Shown here piece by piece: positions 1 through 9,595 of a stretch of DNA of 63,277 nucleotides. The position numbers and the translations under genes were made by a program. Within the stretch, counting starts at the first letter, position 1. Each line of letters begins with the position of its first letter. Source of the DNA: Sulfobacillus benefaciens. Its GTDB lineage: Bacteria; Bacillota; Sulfobacillia; Sulfobacillales; Sulfobacillaceae. The stretch is from NCBI GenBank assembly GCA_003023695.1, contig PXYW01000030.1, positions 1-63,277 on the forward strand, in the 5' to 3' direction. The notes below the pieces were generated by a model. It did not search any database. It was not told the DNA's origin and saw only the letters and a program-made list of their open reading frames with translations.

Positions 1-23
1 AGCCAGGATCAAACTCTCCATGA
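1..23 (-). rRNA. 16S rRNA, extreme 5' end (partial)
   Basis: The complement of the first 23 bases reads as the universal start of bacterial 16S rRNA (GAGTTTGATCCTGGCT). Only the 5' tip lies in the window; the gene runs off the left edge. It is transcribed leftwards from the tandem promoters at 103-131 and 187-215. Confidence 0.93.
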
Positions 24-102
24 CTCGTAGCTGGTAATGCTGTCTGACTGTATTTTTGCGTGACTGACGATATAGTTTTCAAGGACCGGGTCGCAAGATC
101 TA

Positions 103-131
103 ATGATATCACGTAAGCACCGAAATTTCAA
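103..131 (-). promoter_or_regulatory. rRNA promoter P2
   Basis: On the minus strand, -35 TTGAAA (131-126), a 17 nt spacer and -10 TATCAT (108-103). It sits about 80 nt upstream of the 16S start. The bases around the -10 (GTGATATCAT) are identical to those of P1. Confidence 0.7.
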
Positions 132-186
132 GGCTCATTGTTATCTTTTAGTCTTGCAGGTAATACTGCTTCAACGCAGCGTGCAG

Positions 187-215
187 ATGATATCACGGAC
201 GAATTCTTCATGCAA
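187..215 (-). promoter_or_regulatory. rRNA promoter P1
   Basis: On the minus strand, -35 TTGCAT (215-210), a 17 nt spacer and -10 TATCAT (192-187). Together with P2 this is the tandem promoter pair typical of Firmicute rRNA operons. Confidence 0.7.
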
Positions 216-313
216 GCCCTTTTTACGTATTCAGTACTGGTAGTGTCTCCCGATGCCTTATGTTATAGTCTACAACATAGTGGATATTGATCTTTAGTAA
301 AGGAGTCCTTCTA

Positions 314-340
314 ATGATGGTTCGTTGTCAGCCACGCTGA
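314..340 (+). CDS. Eight-residue leader peptide upstream of the ABC-F gene
   Basis: A short ORF reading MMVRCQPR and ending in TGA. It has its own ribosome site AAAGGAG (299-305), 8 nt before the ATG. It lies 55 nt upstream of the ABC-F start. Short translated leaders before ABC-F and erm genes are known to sense stalled ribosomes, and the overlapping stem at 317-377 fits such a role. That it is translated is inferred from the ribosome site alone. Confidence 0.55.
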   Translation: MMVRCQPR

Positions 341-377
341 AGTTGAGGGAGTATTTCACCCGACTTTGATGAACCAT
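317..377 (+). promoter_or_regulatory. Candidate attenuator stem over the leader ORF
   Basis: ATGGTTC (317-323), inside the leader ORF, is complementary to GAACCAT (371-377), which ends just before the ABC-F ribosome site AAGGAGG (381-387). A second hairpin pairs 340-345 with 361-366. A ribosome held in the leader would break the long stem and free the downstream ribosome site. This is a structural inference. Confidence 0.45.
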
Positions 378-395
378 ACCAAGGAGGACTTATTT

Positions 396-1961
396 ATGTC
401 TTGGATATCCGCACAAGATGTCGCTATTTCTGTTGGTGGCCGCATATTAGTATCCGGAGCCACGTTTACCATAAACCCCGGAGATCGCGTGGGCATCGTG
501 GGGCCAAATGGTGTTGGTAAGACTTCCCTGTTACGTCTCTTGTCTCGAGAATTAGATCCGCACCAAGGACGCCTAGAGTCGTTTGGTGACCACCAAATCA
601 CACGGTTAGAGCAATGGCAAAATACTCCCCATACTTCTCTTTGGGATGCTGCCTACAACGCCAATCGGCGCCTCATCCAACTATCCAAACGTATTTCACA
701 GCTGGAATCACAAATGAGCCAACCAGATGCTGATCCTGAGGCGTTAGCCCAGTGGGTCAATGAATGGGGCGACCTCGCAGAAAGTTATACAAACCTGGGC
801 GGTTACGAATGGGATACCATTGTGAAAAGTAGTTTGCGAGGCATTGGTTTTGACCCTGATCGTTGGGATGATTCCCCGAGTGCTCTATCCGGCGGAGAAG
901 CCCACCGCTTGGCGCTGTTGCAAGTTATCCTGTCCGGGTCGGATATCTGGCTACTCGACGAGCCTACCAACCATTTAGACATCGTCACCATTGAGTGGGT
1001 AGAAGAGAAACTGAGGCAATTTTCCGGTGCTGCAATAATCGTGTCCCATGACCGTGCTTTTATAGATCATGTTTGTACCCGGATTATGACTTGGGAAGAT
1101 GGGTTTTTTTGGATCGTTTCTGGTTCCTACGCGCAATACCTGAATCTTCGGCGGGAACGATTATCTCAAGAAGCTCTAAAGTACCAGAGGTATCTCGAAG
1201 AACAATCTCGCCTTCAAGACTATATCAACAAATGGCGAGCGGGAACCCGAGCACGCCAAGCCCAAAGTCGAGCCAAGGCGTTGACCAAACTTAATCAATC
1301 TATGCCTACCCAAATCGTATCGCATCGGCCCCCCAACCTCACACTATCTCAAGAAACCAAGGTACGTGGTGGATCTTTGCCTGCCCTAACCTTGGACCAA
1401 CTAACGTTGAGCCAAGGAAATCGCACTTGGTCACCATTGTCGTTAAAAATACCCTATGGCGCTAGGGTGGCTTTGGTGGGTCCTAATGGCGCTGGAAAAA
1501 CAACCCTGCTGCAAGCACTAATGTCTTCGCCAGGAAATCCCCATGTCAAATGGCGCGAGGACATCACTGTAGGCTACCTTCCCCAATCGGCAGTGGCTAC
1601 ACTTCCCGATGACATGACCGGAATAGAGTATGCTTACCAAATGGGAATGGATCGCGAAGAAATTTATTATGTTGGGGCACGATTTGGTTTGCCCCACGCT
1701 CTATGGGAAACTCTTCTCCAAGGGTGGTCAGGAGGAGAGCGAAGCCGACTCAAGCTTATTGAAACACTCATGGCTCCATCACAGTGCTTGCTGTTGGACG
1801 AGCCCACAAACCACCTCGATATTCCCATGCGTGAGGCTTTGGAGCACCTTTTAATTGAATATCCCGGCACCCTCATCATCGCATCGCATGACCGGGCGTT
1901 GTTGGCCAACGTATCCACCCATACCTGGTGGGCCACCGGGAGTCGTTATATTTTTGAGTAG
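396..1961 (+). CDS. ABC-F family ATPase (ribosome protection or translation factor)
   Basis: A 521-residue soluble protein with two ATP-binding cassettes and no membrane segments, as expected for ABC-F proteins that act in the ribosomal E site. Cassette 1 has Walker A GPNGVGKTS (residues 36-44), signature LSGGE and LLDEPTNHLD. Cassette 2 has GPNGAGKTT, WSGGERSRL and LLDEPTNHLD. A basic linker rich in Arg, Lys and Gln joins them. The start at 396 was chosen because AAGGAGG at 381-387 lies inside the longer frame beginning at 366. It is transcribed away from the rRNA operon and preceded by a leader peptide. Antibiotic resistance and housekeeping roles cannot be told apart here. Confidence 0.88.
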   Translation: MSWISAQDVAISVGGRILVSGATFTINPGDRVGIVGPNGVGKTSLLRLLSRELDPHQGRLESFGDHQITRLEQWQNTPHTSLWDAAYNANRRLIQLSKRISQLESQMSQPDADPEALAQWVNEWGDLAESYTNLGGYEWDTIVKSSLRGIGFDPDRWDDSPSALSGGEAHRLALLQVILSGSDIWLLDEPTNHLDIVTIEWVEEKLRQFSGAAIIVSHDRAFIDHVCTRIMTWEDGFFWIVSGSYAQYLNLRRERLSQEALKYQRYLEEQSRLQDYINKWRAGTRARQAQSRAKALTKLNQSMPTQIVSHRPPNLTLSQETKVRGGSLPALTLDQLTLSQGNRTWSPLSLKIPYGARVALVGPNGAGKTTLLQALMSSPGNPHVKWREDITVGYLPQSAVATLPDDMTGIEYAYQMGMDREEIYYVGARFGLPHALWETLLQGWSGGERSRLKLIETLMAPSQCLLLDEPTNHLDIPMREALEHLLIEYPGTLIIASHDRALLANVSTHTWWATGSRYIFE

Positions 1962-2017
1962 CTCCCATTTCGTGAAGGACGCACTCAGATGCTGAAAAAA
2001 TCTCTGGAATAACAACC

Positions 2018-2045
2018 AGCGTGCCCCCCTGGTGGAGGGCACGCT
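2018..2045. terminator. Hairpin between converging ABC-F and rocA genes
   Basis: A 9 bp stem AGCGTGCCC / GGGCACGCT (2018-2026 with 2037-2045) between convergent genes. A T-rich stretch follows on the plus strand, overlapping the rocA stop. It probably terminates in both directions. Confidence 0.6.
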
Positions 2046-2054
2046 CGCCTGGCT

Positions 2055-3605
2055 TTAATATTTTTCTGCAACGGCCTTCATTTGCATAAACAACAGCAGA
2101 TAGTCAGGGCTGCCGGTTTTGGAATCGGTGCCGGACATATTAAATCCGCCAAAGGGATGCGCGCCCACCACCGCTCCGGTGCACTTGCGGTTAATATACA
2201 GATTGCCTACCTCGAATTCCTCCATCGCTTGCTCAATCCGGTCGCGCCGCCGCGAATATACGGCCCCCGTCAAGCCATATTCGGTGTCGTTCACGATGTC
2301 CAATGCCTGATCAAAGTCTCGGGCACGAATGAAGGACAAAACCGGGCCAAAAATTTCTTCCTGCTCAATTTTACTGCCCGGGGCCACCTCAGAAAAAATG
2401 GTCGGTTGGATGAAGTACCCGGGAGCTTGGCCAAATTCCCCGCCTATTTCCAACTTGGCATGGGTTTTCCCCCACTCGATATATCCCCAGATTTTCTGTT
2501 GAGCCTTGTCATCAATCACCGGCCCGATCTGCGTGGCCATATCGGCCGGATCTCCCATCACCAGCGCTTTGGTCCGGGTGACGACCCGTTCTAACACCGC
2601 ATCGTAGACCGCATCGACCACCACCGCGCGCGAACAGGCCGAGCATTTTTGTCCCTGGAACCCAAAAGCCGACGTCACAATGCCTTCCGCAGCCGCGTCA
2701 AGATCGGCCGTTTCATCGACCAAGATGGCATCTTTGCCGCCCATTTCCGCCACCACACGCTTCACCCATCGCTGTTGGGGACCGGCCTCGGCTGCAAATT
2801 TATTAATGCGCAGCCCGACGGCGCGGGATCCCGTAAAGCTCACGAAACGGGTGAGGGGGTGCGTCACCATATGGTCGCCAATGACCCCCCCGTCGCCCGG
2901 GACAAAGTTCAGCACCCCGGGGGGTAATCCGGCCTCTTCCATAATCGCCGCAAATTGGGCGCCAATGACGGCCGTGGGGGACGCCGGCTTGACGATTACC
3001 GCATTCCCGGCCACAATTGCCGCCGAGGTCATACCGGTCAGAATCGCCAACGGAAAGTTCCATGGCGGAATAATCGCGCCTACGCCCAACGGCACATAAA
3101 ACGCCGTATCTTCCTCTCCCGGCAAGGGTGTTAACTCCACCCCGTGGGACAATCGTTCCATTTGCCGCCCATAGTACTCCAAGAAATCAATCGCTTCCGC
3201 GACATCGGCGTCTGCCTCGCCCCAGGACTTGCCCGCCTCATAGACTTCCCAGGCGGATAACACAAATTTCTTGCGGCGCATGAGGGCCGCCGCCTTATAG
3301 AGATATCGCGCACGCTGGGGGCCGGGCACCTTCTTCCATTCAGCCCAGGCCTGCCACCCCGCCGCCAATGCCTGGTCGATCAATGCCGCATCGGCTACGG
3401 CGACCTGGCCGACTACCGCGTCCGGATGGGCGGGATTGGTGGAAATAATCTTGTCCTCAGTGAGGATCCGTTTTCCGCCAATAATGAGAGGATAGGACCG
3501 TCCCCACTCCGACTGGACCTGGGCCAACGCCCTACGCATCGCTTGTTGATTCTCCGGTCGAGAAAAGTCTGTCAATGGTTCGCTATGATATGTGTCGATC
3601 GCCAT
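2055..3605 (-). CDS. rocA: L-glutamate gamma-semialdehyde (1-pyrroline-5-carboxylate) dehydrogenase
   Basis: A 516-residue NAD-dependent aldehyde dehydrogenase oxidising glutamate semialdehyde to glutamate, the last step of proline and arginine breakdown. The long N-terminus (YHSEPLTDFS), the catalytic Cys in GFQGQKCSACSR (around residue 320) and the general base Glu in VVAEMGGKDA are seen. Length matches RocA/PruA rather than the shorter succinate-semialdehyde enzymes. The gene stands alone; no proline dehydrogenase is adjacent. Ribosome site GGGAGG lies 12 nt before the ATG. Codon use is richer in GC than in neighbouring genes. Confidence 0.9.
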   Translation of the reverse strand: MAIDTYHSEPLTDFSRPENQQAMRRALAQVQSEWGRSYPLIIGGKRILTEDKIISTNPAHPDAVVGQVAVADAALIDQALAAGWQAWAEWKKVPGPQRARYLYKAAALMRRKKFVLSAWEVYEAGKSWGEADADVAEAIDFLEYYGRQMERLSHGVELTPLPGEEDTAFYVPLGVGAIIPPWNFPLAILTGMTSAAIVAGNAVIVKPASPTAVIGAQFAAIMEEAGLPPGVLNFVPGDGGVIGDHMVTHPLTRFVSFTGSRAVGLRINKFAAEAGPQQRWVKRVVAEMGGKDAILVDETADLDAAAEGIVTSAFGFQGQKCSACSRAVVVDAVYDAVLERVVTRTKALVMGDPADMATQIGPVIDDKAQQKIWGYIEWGKTHAKLEIGGEFGQAPGYFIQPTIFSEVAPGSKIEQEEIFGPVLSFIRARDFDQALDIVNDTEYGLTGAVYSRRRDRIEQAMEEFEVGNLYINRKCTGAVVGAHPFGGFNMSGTDSKTGSPDYLLLFMQMKAVAEKY

Positions 3606-3662
3606 CGCTATGTAATGCCTCCCTCGCAGTCCCTCATTTAGAATGGCCCGGGTCCCCGGGTT

Positions 3663-4088
3663 TCATCCGGCATCTTTCATAGAAGCCTCACGGAAACGTT
3701 TCAGGATTTCAGGCGCATAGCGGTCTAACCGTTTGGCCCGTCCATCCACGACAAAAGCATGTGCTGTGGATCCTACAATAGCGTATTTGTCCGGATTCTG
3801 AGGGACGGCAATATGATAACGAAAAGTACATCGTGTCGCCGATATTTCCGTAAGGCGCGCAACAACCCGGATTTCATCGCCTAATTGCAATGCATAAGCA
3901 AACTCGGCTTCGGCCTTTTTTACCAAAAGTTCCAAGTTTACACCACGCAGCACGGTGTAATAGTCTAATTGATGCTGACGAAGCCAGGCAATGCGCGTTT
4001 CACTAAACCAATCGAAAACATGCGCATGGTAAATGATGCCGGCTGCATCCACTTCAGACCAACGTACCACTGAGTTCCAGGTAGCCAA
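3663..4088 (-). CDS. Acyl-CoA thioesterase, 4-hydroxybenzoyl-CoA thioesterase (hotdog) family
   Basis: A hotdog-fold protein of about 141 residues. The family motif around the catalytic Asp is present in EVDAAGIIYHAHVFDWF, like E-x-D-x-x-G-I-V-Y-H in YbgC/FadM proteins that hydrolyse acyl-CoA thioesters. The reading frame opens at 4115, but GAGGAGGG lies inside that extension, so I place the start at the TTG at 4088. Substrate is not predictable. It lies between rocA and the tRNA pair and shows no operon partner. Confidence 0.75.
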   Translation of the reverse strand: MATWNSVVRWSEVDAAGIIYHAHVFDWFSETRIAWLRQHQLDYYTVLRGVNLELLVKKAEAEFAYALQLGDEIRVVARLTEISATRCTFRYHIAVPQNPDKYAIVGSTAHAFVVDGRAKRLDRYAPEILKRFREASMKDAG

Positions 4089-4142
4089 TATCGTGATCCC
4101 TCCTCGTTGCCACAATCATCATACTCGTCTTTGAAAATCTTA

Positions 4143-4169
4143 ACAAAAAAACCGTCGCATGCGACGGTT
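4143..4169 (-). terminator. Rho-independent terminator after tRNA-Glu
   Basis: A perfect 10 bp palindromic stem AACCGTCGCA / TGCGACGGTT (4150-4169), followed on the minus strand by seven T residues. It ends the tRNA-Gln/tRNA-Glu transcript. Confidence 0.85.
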
Positions 4170-4173
4170 AAAA

Positions 4174-4249
4174 TGGTAGCCCCAAGCGGATTCGAACCGC
4201 TGTTTCCGGAATGAGGGTCCGGCGTCCTAGGCCTCTAGACTATGGGGCC
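4174..4249 (-). tRNA. tRNA-Glu (CTC)
   Basis: A 76 nt cloverleaf with encoded CCA. The acceptor pairs GGCCCCA with TGGGGCT, and the T-arm is AGCGG-TTCGAAT-CCGCT. The anticodon stem CCGGA/TCCGG carries loop CCCTCAT, giving anticodon CTC. Position 33 is C instead of the near-universal U. It is 10 nt downstream of tRNA-Gln in the same transcript. Confidence 0.9.
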
Positions 4250-4259
4250 AAATTATATT

Positions 4260-4333
4260 TGGCTGGGGGACCAGGATTCGAACCTGGGCGAGATGATCCA
4301 GAGTCATCTATGCTACCGCTACATCATCCCCCA
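4260..4333 (-). tRNA. tRNA-Gln (CTG)
   Basis: A 74 nt cloverleaf with encoded CCA. The acceptor pairs TGGGGGA with TCCCCCA, with G at the discriminator position. Anticodon stem GATGA/TCATC carries loop CTCTGGA, anticodon CTG. Confidence 0.93.
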
Positions 4334-4345
4334 ACAGCATTGCTT

Positions 4346-4374
4346 ATTATAACGGCGAGAGTCATGATATGCAA
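4346..4374 (-). promoter_or_regulatory. Promoter of the tRNA-Gln/tRNA-Glu operon
   Basis: On the minus strand, TTGCAT (4374-4369), 17 nt spacer, TATAAT (4351-4346), ending 12 nt before the tRNA-Gln 5' end. A near-consensus sigma-A promoter. Confidence 0.8.
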
Positions 4375-4432
4375 TATTTGTCCCCCGACGATATTTTCCA
4401 GATAACGTGGTAAGCTGTTGTTTAAGAAAAAC

Positions 4433-4461
4433 TTGAGCAGGCTATGCCAACGACATAGACT
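4433..4461 (+). promoter_or_regulatory. Promoter of htpX-pspAB
   Basis: TTGAGC (4433-4438), 17 nt spacer, TAGACT (4456-4461), 27 nt upstream of the htpX start codon. Confidence 0.55.
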
Positions 4462-4488
4462 ATTATAAGAGAGAAAGGAGTTCCTGTC

Positions 4489-5406
4489 ATGACAAAAAAA
4501 ACACGCTCCTGGTATGGCCATGATTACGGCCTGTCATTTCGAATGTTTTTCACGATGCTGCTATTAGCTGCGCTTTATTTAGGGTTTATCGCGGTATTGG
4601 TAGCATTACACGTGGGAATTCCATTGCTGATTGTGATTATTGGAGCTCTCGCTCTAAGCCAATACTTTTTCTCCGATCAACTTGTACTGCTCAGTACCGG
4701 AGCTCGTAGGGTCACTGCGCAACAAGCTCCCGAACTGCATAAGACTATCGAACGATTAGCGCAAATGGCGGACTTGCCCAAACCTGGCATTGCTATTATG
4801 CCTACACGAATGCCCAATGCGTTTACCACCGGACGAAACCCGAAAACTGCCGTGATTACGGTCACTCAAGGCTTACTGGATCGCCTCGACGGACCTGAAT
4901 TGGAAGCGGTGTTAGCTCACGAACTAACCCACATCAAAAATCGCGATGTTGCGGTGATTACCATCGCTAGTTTCTTTGCGATGATTGCCTCATTTATTGT
5001 GCAACAATTTTTCTTTTTCGGTTTCGCTATGGAAGAGGACCGTGGCCGAGGACGCGGCAACAGCGGTCAGGCGATAATGCTTATTTGGTTGGCCTCGATT
5101 GTTGTCTGGGCCGTGAGCTATGTCCTCATCCGCACTCTGTCACGTTATCGGGAATATGCGGCTGATCGCGGATCCGCAATTCTCACCGGCCATCCAGGTT
5201 ATTTGGCCAGTGCCTTGCAAAAAATCCATGCCAGTATGGCACGTTCTACTCAACGCGATTTGCGCAAGGCTGAATCCTTCAATGCGTTTTTCATCTTTCC
5301 TGCAGTACGCAAAAACAGCTTTATGGAAATGTTTTCGACCCATCCTAGTCTGGAACACAGGATCCGTTATCTAGAAAAACTGCAGAGCGAAATTGACAAT
5401 AAGTAA
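4489..5406 (+). CDS. htpX: HtpX-like membrane zinc metalloprotease (peptidase M48)
   Basis: A 305-residue integral membrane protease of the envelope quality-control type. Two hydrophobic segments near residues 18-60 are followed by the zinc site AHELTH in VLAHELTHIKNRD, then two further hydrophobic segments and the third-ligand region YREYAADRGSA. The active site is expected on the cytoplasmic face. GAAAGGAG lies 8-9 nt before the ATG. It is followed 15 nt later by pspAB. Co-location of HtpX with PspA partners is known in actinobacteria and supports a joint membrane-stress role. Confidence 0.88.
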   Translation: MTKKTRSWYGHDYGLSFRMFFTMLLLAALYLGFIAVLVALHVGIPLLIVIIGALALSQYFFSDQLVLLSTGARRVTAQQAPELHKTIERLAQMADLPKPGIAIMPTRMPNAFTTGRNPKTAVITVTQGLLDRLDGPELEAVLAHELTHIKNRDVAVITIASFFAMIASFIVQQFFFFGFAMEEDRGRGRGNSGQAIMLIWLASIVVWAVSYVLIRTLSRYREYAADRGSAILTGHPGYLASALQKIHASMARSTQRDLRKAESFNAFFIFPAVRKNSFMEMFSTHPSLEHRIRYLEKLQSEIDNK

Positions 5407-5421
5407 CAGGGAGGGAAATTC

Positions 5422-5976
5422 ATGGGGTTTTTCGATTCATTATTTGGCCGAACCAAAATTCCGTCGGGAAAAATGGATCAATTGTTTGCGCTGTCCACCG
5501 CGTTATTGGACATTGAAACCCGTCTTTCCACTCCCTTTGGAAAAAAGGCTGGCATTGTGCTTCGTACCGTCGATAACAGTGGTTACGAATCTATTGAAAA
5601 AGATGTCAATGACGCCCTGCATTTAGGTGGTAAAGACATTCCGGTGACAGCCCATCACGTGGACGACTCCGAGGGATTTCGATGGATTTTGTTCGAAGGT
5701 GGGGACGCAGATGATGTGATTAACGCATTGCATCTCACTGCTGACTTAGTATCGCAAGCCGGCTACGGTGATAGTTTATTGGCCGCCATGTTTGATTTCA
5801 ACGGCTGGTACCTCATTTACAGTTATCGGCGGGGAACTTTTTATCCTTTCGTGCCCAAACCAGGCCACAATCGGGATGATGCACGGGAATTTCGGATTGC
5901 AGAAACTTTAAAGCCATTTATGCCCATAGAAAAGGACCCAGAGCGCCGATATGCGCTGTGGGATCCTCCGCTGTAG
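5422..5976 (+). CDS. pspAB: PspA-associated protein PspAB
   Basis: A 184-residue soluble protein beginning MGFFDSLFGRTK, matching the PspAB family found next to phage-shock proteins in actinobacteria and some Firmicutes. No catalytic motif or membrane segment is visible; biochemical function is unknown. Ribosome site AGGGAGG precedes the ATG. It follows htpX in one transcript and converges on pspAA-pspA, whose stop lies only 8 bp away, so the four genes form one envelope-stress module. Confidence 0.75.
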   Translation: MGFFDSLFGRTKIPSGKMDQLFALSTALLDIETRLSTPFGKKAGIVLRTVDNSGYESIEKDVNDALHLGGKDIPVTAHHVDDSEGFRWILFEGGDADDVINALHLTADLVSQAGYGDSLLAAMFDFNGWYLIYSYRRGTFYPFVPKPGHNRDDAREFRIAETLKPFMPIEKDPERRYALWDPPL

Positions 5977-5984
5977 GAATGAAT

Positions 5985-6254
5985 TCACTCAAGAGGATGC
6001 TCACTAAAGAGTTTTTTCGCCTCACTTAATGTCGTATCGGATGCAGGTAAAATTAAATCGGATTCGGACAGTTGGTGATGCTCGAGTTCGGTACCCGAGC
6101 GCACCAACCGCACCACTTCGTGGAAAGTTTGGTTAAATCGCGCCTCATCGTCCTCTTCAATTGCTTGCATCAATTCTTCGTCCAGAATATTAATACGCTC
6201 TAAAGTTTCACCATCCACTTCAAATTGCCCTTCGGATAAGATCCGGATTATCAT
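5985..6254 (-). CDS. pspAA: PspA-associated protein PspAA
   Basis: An 89-residue acidic protein (MIIRILSEGQFEV...) matching the PspAA family, which partners PspA/IM30 ESCRT-III-like proteins in bacteria lacking the proteobacterial PspBC system. Its start overlaps the pspA stop by 4 bp (ATGA), indicating translational coupling. No catalytic residues are evident. Confidence 0.75.
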   Translation of the reverse strand: MIIRILSEGQFEVDGETLERINILDEELMQAIEEDDEARFNQTFHEVVRLVRSGTELEHHQLSESDLILPASDTTLSEAKKLFSEHPLE

Positions 6255-6967
6255 GAGGACGAATCCTCCTTTGCCACATCGGCTTTAAGCCGAGCCAACT
6301 CATCCGATACCCCCGTCTGGGCCTTAATTCGATTGAGCTCATCGCGTACCGCATCACCAGTCGACAAGGGTCCCGATTCCAGAGCCATCGTTCCCGAGAG
6401 TTCATCGATAGCTTGGGCACGTGCTTGAAGAGATTGTGTCTTATCTTGCGCCCGCTGAATAGCCATATTCACATCTGCCATATCTTCTCCTAATCCAGAA
6501 AATGCTTCGCCAATTTTAACTTGGGCCTGTGCCGCGGAATATTGCGCCTTAATGACTTCTTTTTGGGTGCGGAAGGCTTCAACTTTAGTGGTCAATTTTT
6601 GCTGCAAATCGATGAGGCGTTGCTCTTCCTTAGCCAGATCGGCAATTTGTGTCTTCAGGCCATCCATTTGAGCAACCACCGACTGCTTGCTGTTCAATGC
6701 CTGCTGTGCAAGATCATCGCGTCCGGCTTTTACCGCGTCGCGAGCATCCTGGTCATATTGCTGTGCCGATTGTTCTAGTCTATTTAACTGCAATTCGATT
6801 CGCTTCTTGGAGGTAACTACTTCAGCCACGCCACGACGCACATTCTGAAGCTGTTCCACTTGCTTCTGGTAAGAATACTCCAGGGTCTCCCGTGGATCTT
6901 CCGCTTTGTCGAGAACGTTATTGACTTTAGCCTTGAAAATCGTGGATACTCTCGAGATCAAGCCCAT
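6251..6967 (-). CDS. pspA: PspA/IM30 (Vipp1) family membrane-stress protein
   Basis: A 238-residue, almost wholly helical protein with long coiled coils and the N-terminal amphipathic helix MGLISRVSTIFKAKVN that binds stressed membranes. The hallmark segment DPRETLEYSYQKQ follows near residues 25-40. The longer frame opens at 6985, but GGAGGAGG lies within it, so the start is the ATG at 6967. First gene of a two-gene operon with pspAA, driven by the promoter at 6994-7022. Confidence 0.9.
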   Translation of the reverse strand: MGLISRVSTIFKAKVNNVLDKAEDPRETLEYSYQKQVEQLQNVRRGVAEVVTSKKRIELQLNRLEQSAQQYDQDARDAVKAGRDDLAQQALNSKQSVVAQMDGLKTQIADLAKEEQRLIDLQQKLTTKVEAFRTQKEVIKAQYSAAQAQVKIGEAFSGLGEDMADVNMAIQRAQDKTQSLQARAQAIDELSGTMALESGPLSTGDAVRDELNRIKAQTGVSDELARLKADVAKEDSSS

Positions 6968-6993
6968 GGTAAATCCTCCTCCCATTTGAACTC

Positions 6994-7022
6994 AGTATAT
7001 TCCCCGACGCATGGAGTCGCAA
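6994..7022 (-). promoter_or_regulatory. Promoter of pspA-pspAA
   Basis: On the minus strand, TTGCGA (7022-7017), 17 nt spacer, TATACT (6999-6994), 26 nt before the pspA start. A sigma-A-like promoter; no sigma-54 site is seen. Confidence 0.65.
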
Positions 7023-7052
7023 GCACGCACGATGCCTTCGAAATAAAGCTGC

Positions 7053-7074
7053 CTATTTAGGGAATCCTAAATAG
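7053..7074 (+). promoter_or_regulatory. Inverted repeat before the DUF1540 gene
   Basis: CTATTTAGG (7053-7061) and CCTAAATAG (7066-7074) form a perfect 9 bp inverted repeat with a four-base centre. It ends 5 nt before the ribosome site AAGGAGG. It may be an operator or a 5' UTR hairpin; no promoter was clear beside it. Confidence 0.45.
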
Positions 7075-7093
7075 TATTCAAGGAGGTGTCGTT

Positions 7094-8993
<1,900 letters not shown>

Positions 8994-9039
8994 CTACACA
9001 ATTACAAAGCCGTTAAAAATGATGAGGAGTCCGTAGGCT

Positions 9040-9324
9040 CTAGCCCTCGTCCTCCTCAAGTTCTTCTGTCTCCTCCTCATCCCGATCCCGACTGGCAGCA
9101 GCCATTCTGCCAGGCGACTTGGGAAGCCATTCCTTCAAACCCCATTGGGAATTTCCCCGATACTGAAACCGCACGTCAAGATTCAGGTCCGTGTAAATTT
9201 TAGCAGCACGCCGGGGTTCTCGGTCCAATCCTAAAATCGCCAATGTCTCATCCAATAAATCATGGATGTCCATTGCCTCTCCATGTTTTTTCAATACTTC
9301 ATAAGCAGCATCATTAGACTGCAT
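9040..9324 (-). CDS. rpoE: RNA polymerase delta subunit
   Basis: A 94-residue protein with an N-terminal HARE-HTH domain (AAYEVLKKHGEAMDIHDLL...) and an acidic C-terminal tail made mostly of Glu and Asp. This is the build of the Firmicute delta subunit, which binds RNA polymerase core and promotes recycling and sensitivity to initiating nucleotides. It is shorter than the Bacillus protein (about 173 residues), mainly because the acidic tail is short. The position directly upstream of pyrG is conserved in Firmicutes. Confidence 0.85.
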   Translation of the reverse strand: MQSNDAAYEVLKKHGEAMDIHDLLDETLAILGLDREPRRAAKIYTDLNLDVRFQYRGNSQWGLKEWLPKSPGRMAAASRDRDEEETEELEEDEG

Positions 9325-9409
9325 GGATCTCCCTCCATCCGCAATATATGGCTCATGCCGTTATTATTTCAGAAGTGAACAAGAATTAGCCGAAGTCTAG
9401 CTCCCGAGT

Positions 9410-9418
9410 ATTATATCA
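9410..9418 (-). promoter_or_regulatory. Extended -10 promoter of rpoE-pyrG
   Basis: On the minus strand, TGATATAAT, an extended -10 (TGnTATAAT). The -35 is poor. A leader of about 80 nt follows before rpoE. Confidence 0.55.
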
Positions 9419-9551
9419 CCTCTGTCTGAAAAACTTCCTATTCTAGAATCGATTCTTAAATTTTTCCCTTGCCAGGATTCGTCATGCGTTCTCTACTCTC
9501 TCGCCTATTGTGTGCAAAATGGGAATTTCGCCACAAAACCCTATTATTTCC

Positions 9552-9580
9552 TTGACGATGCCTTGTTATACTTCTAGACT
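9552..9580 (+). promoter_or_regulatory. Promoter of the riboswitch-controlled hydrolase
   Basis: TTGACG (9552-9557), 17 nt spacer, TAGACT (9575-9580). Transcription would begin near 9587, just before the riboswitch. Confidence 0.65.
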
Positions 9581-9595
9581 GAAAATGTTAGCATA

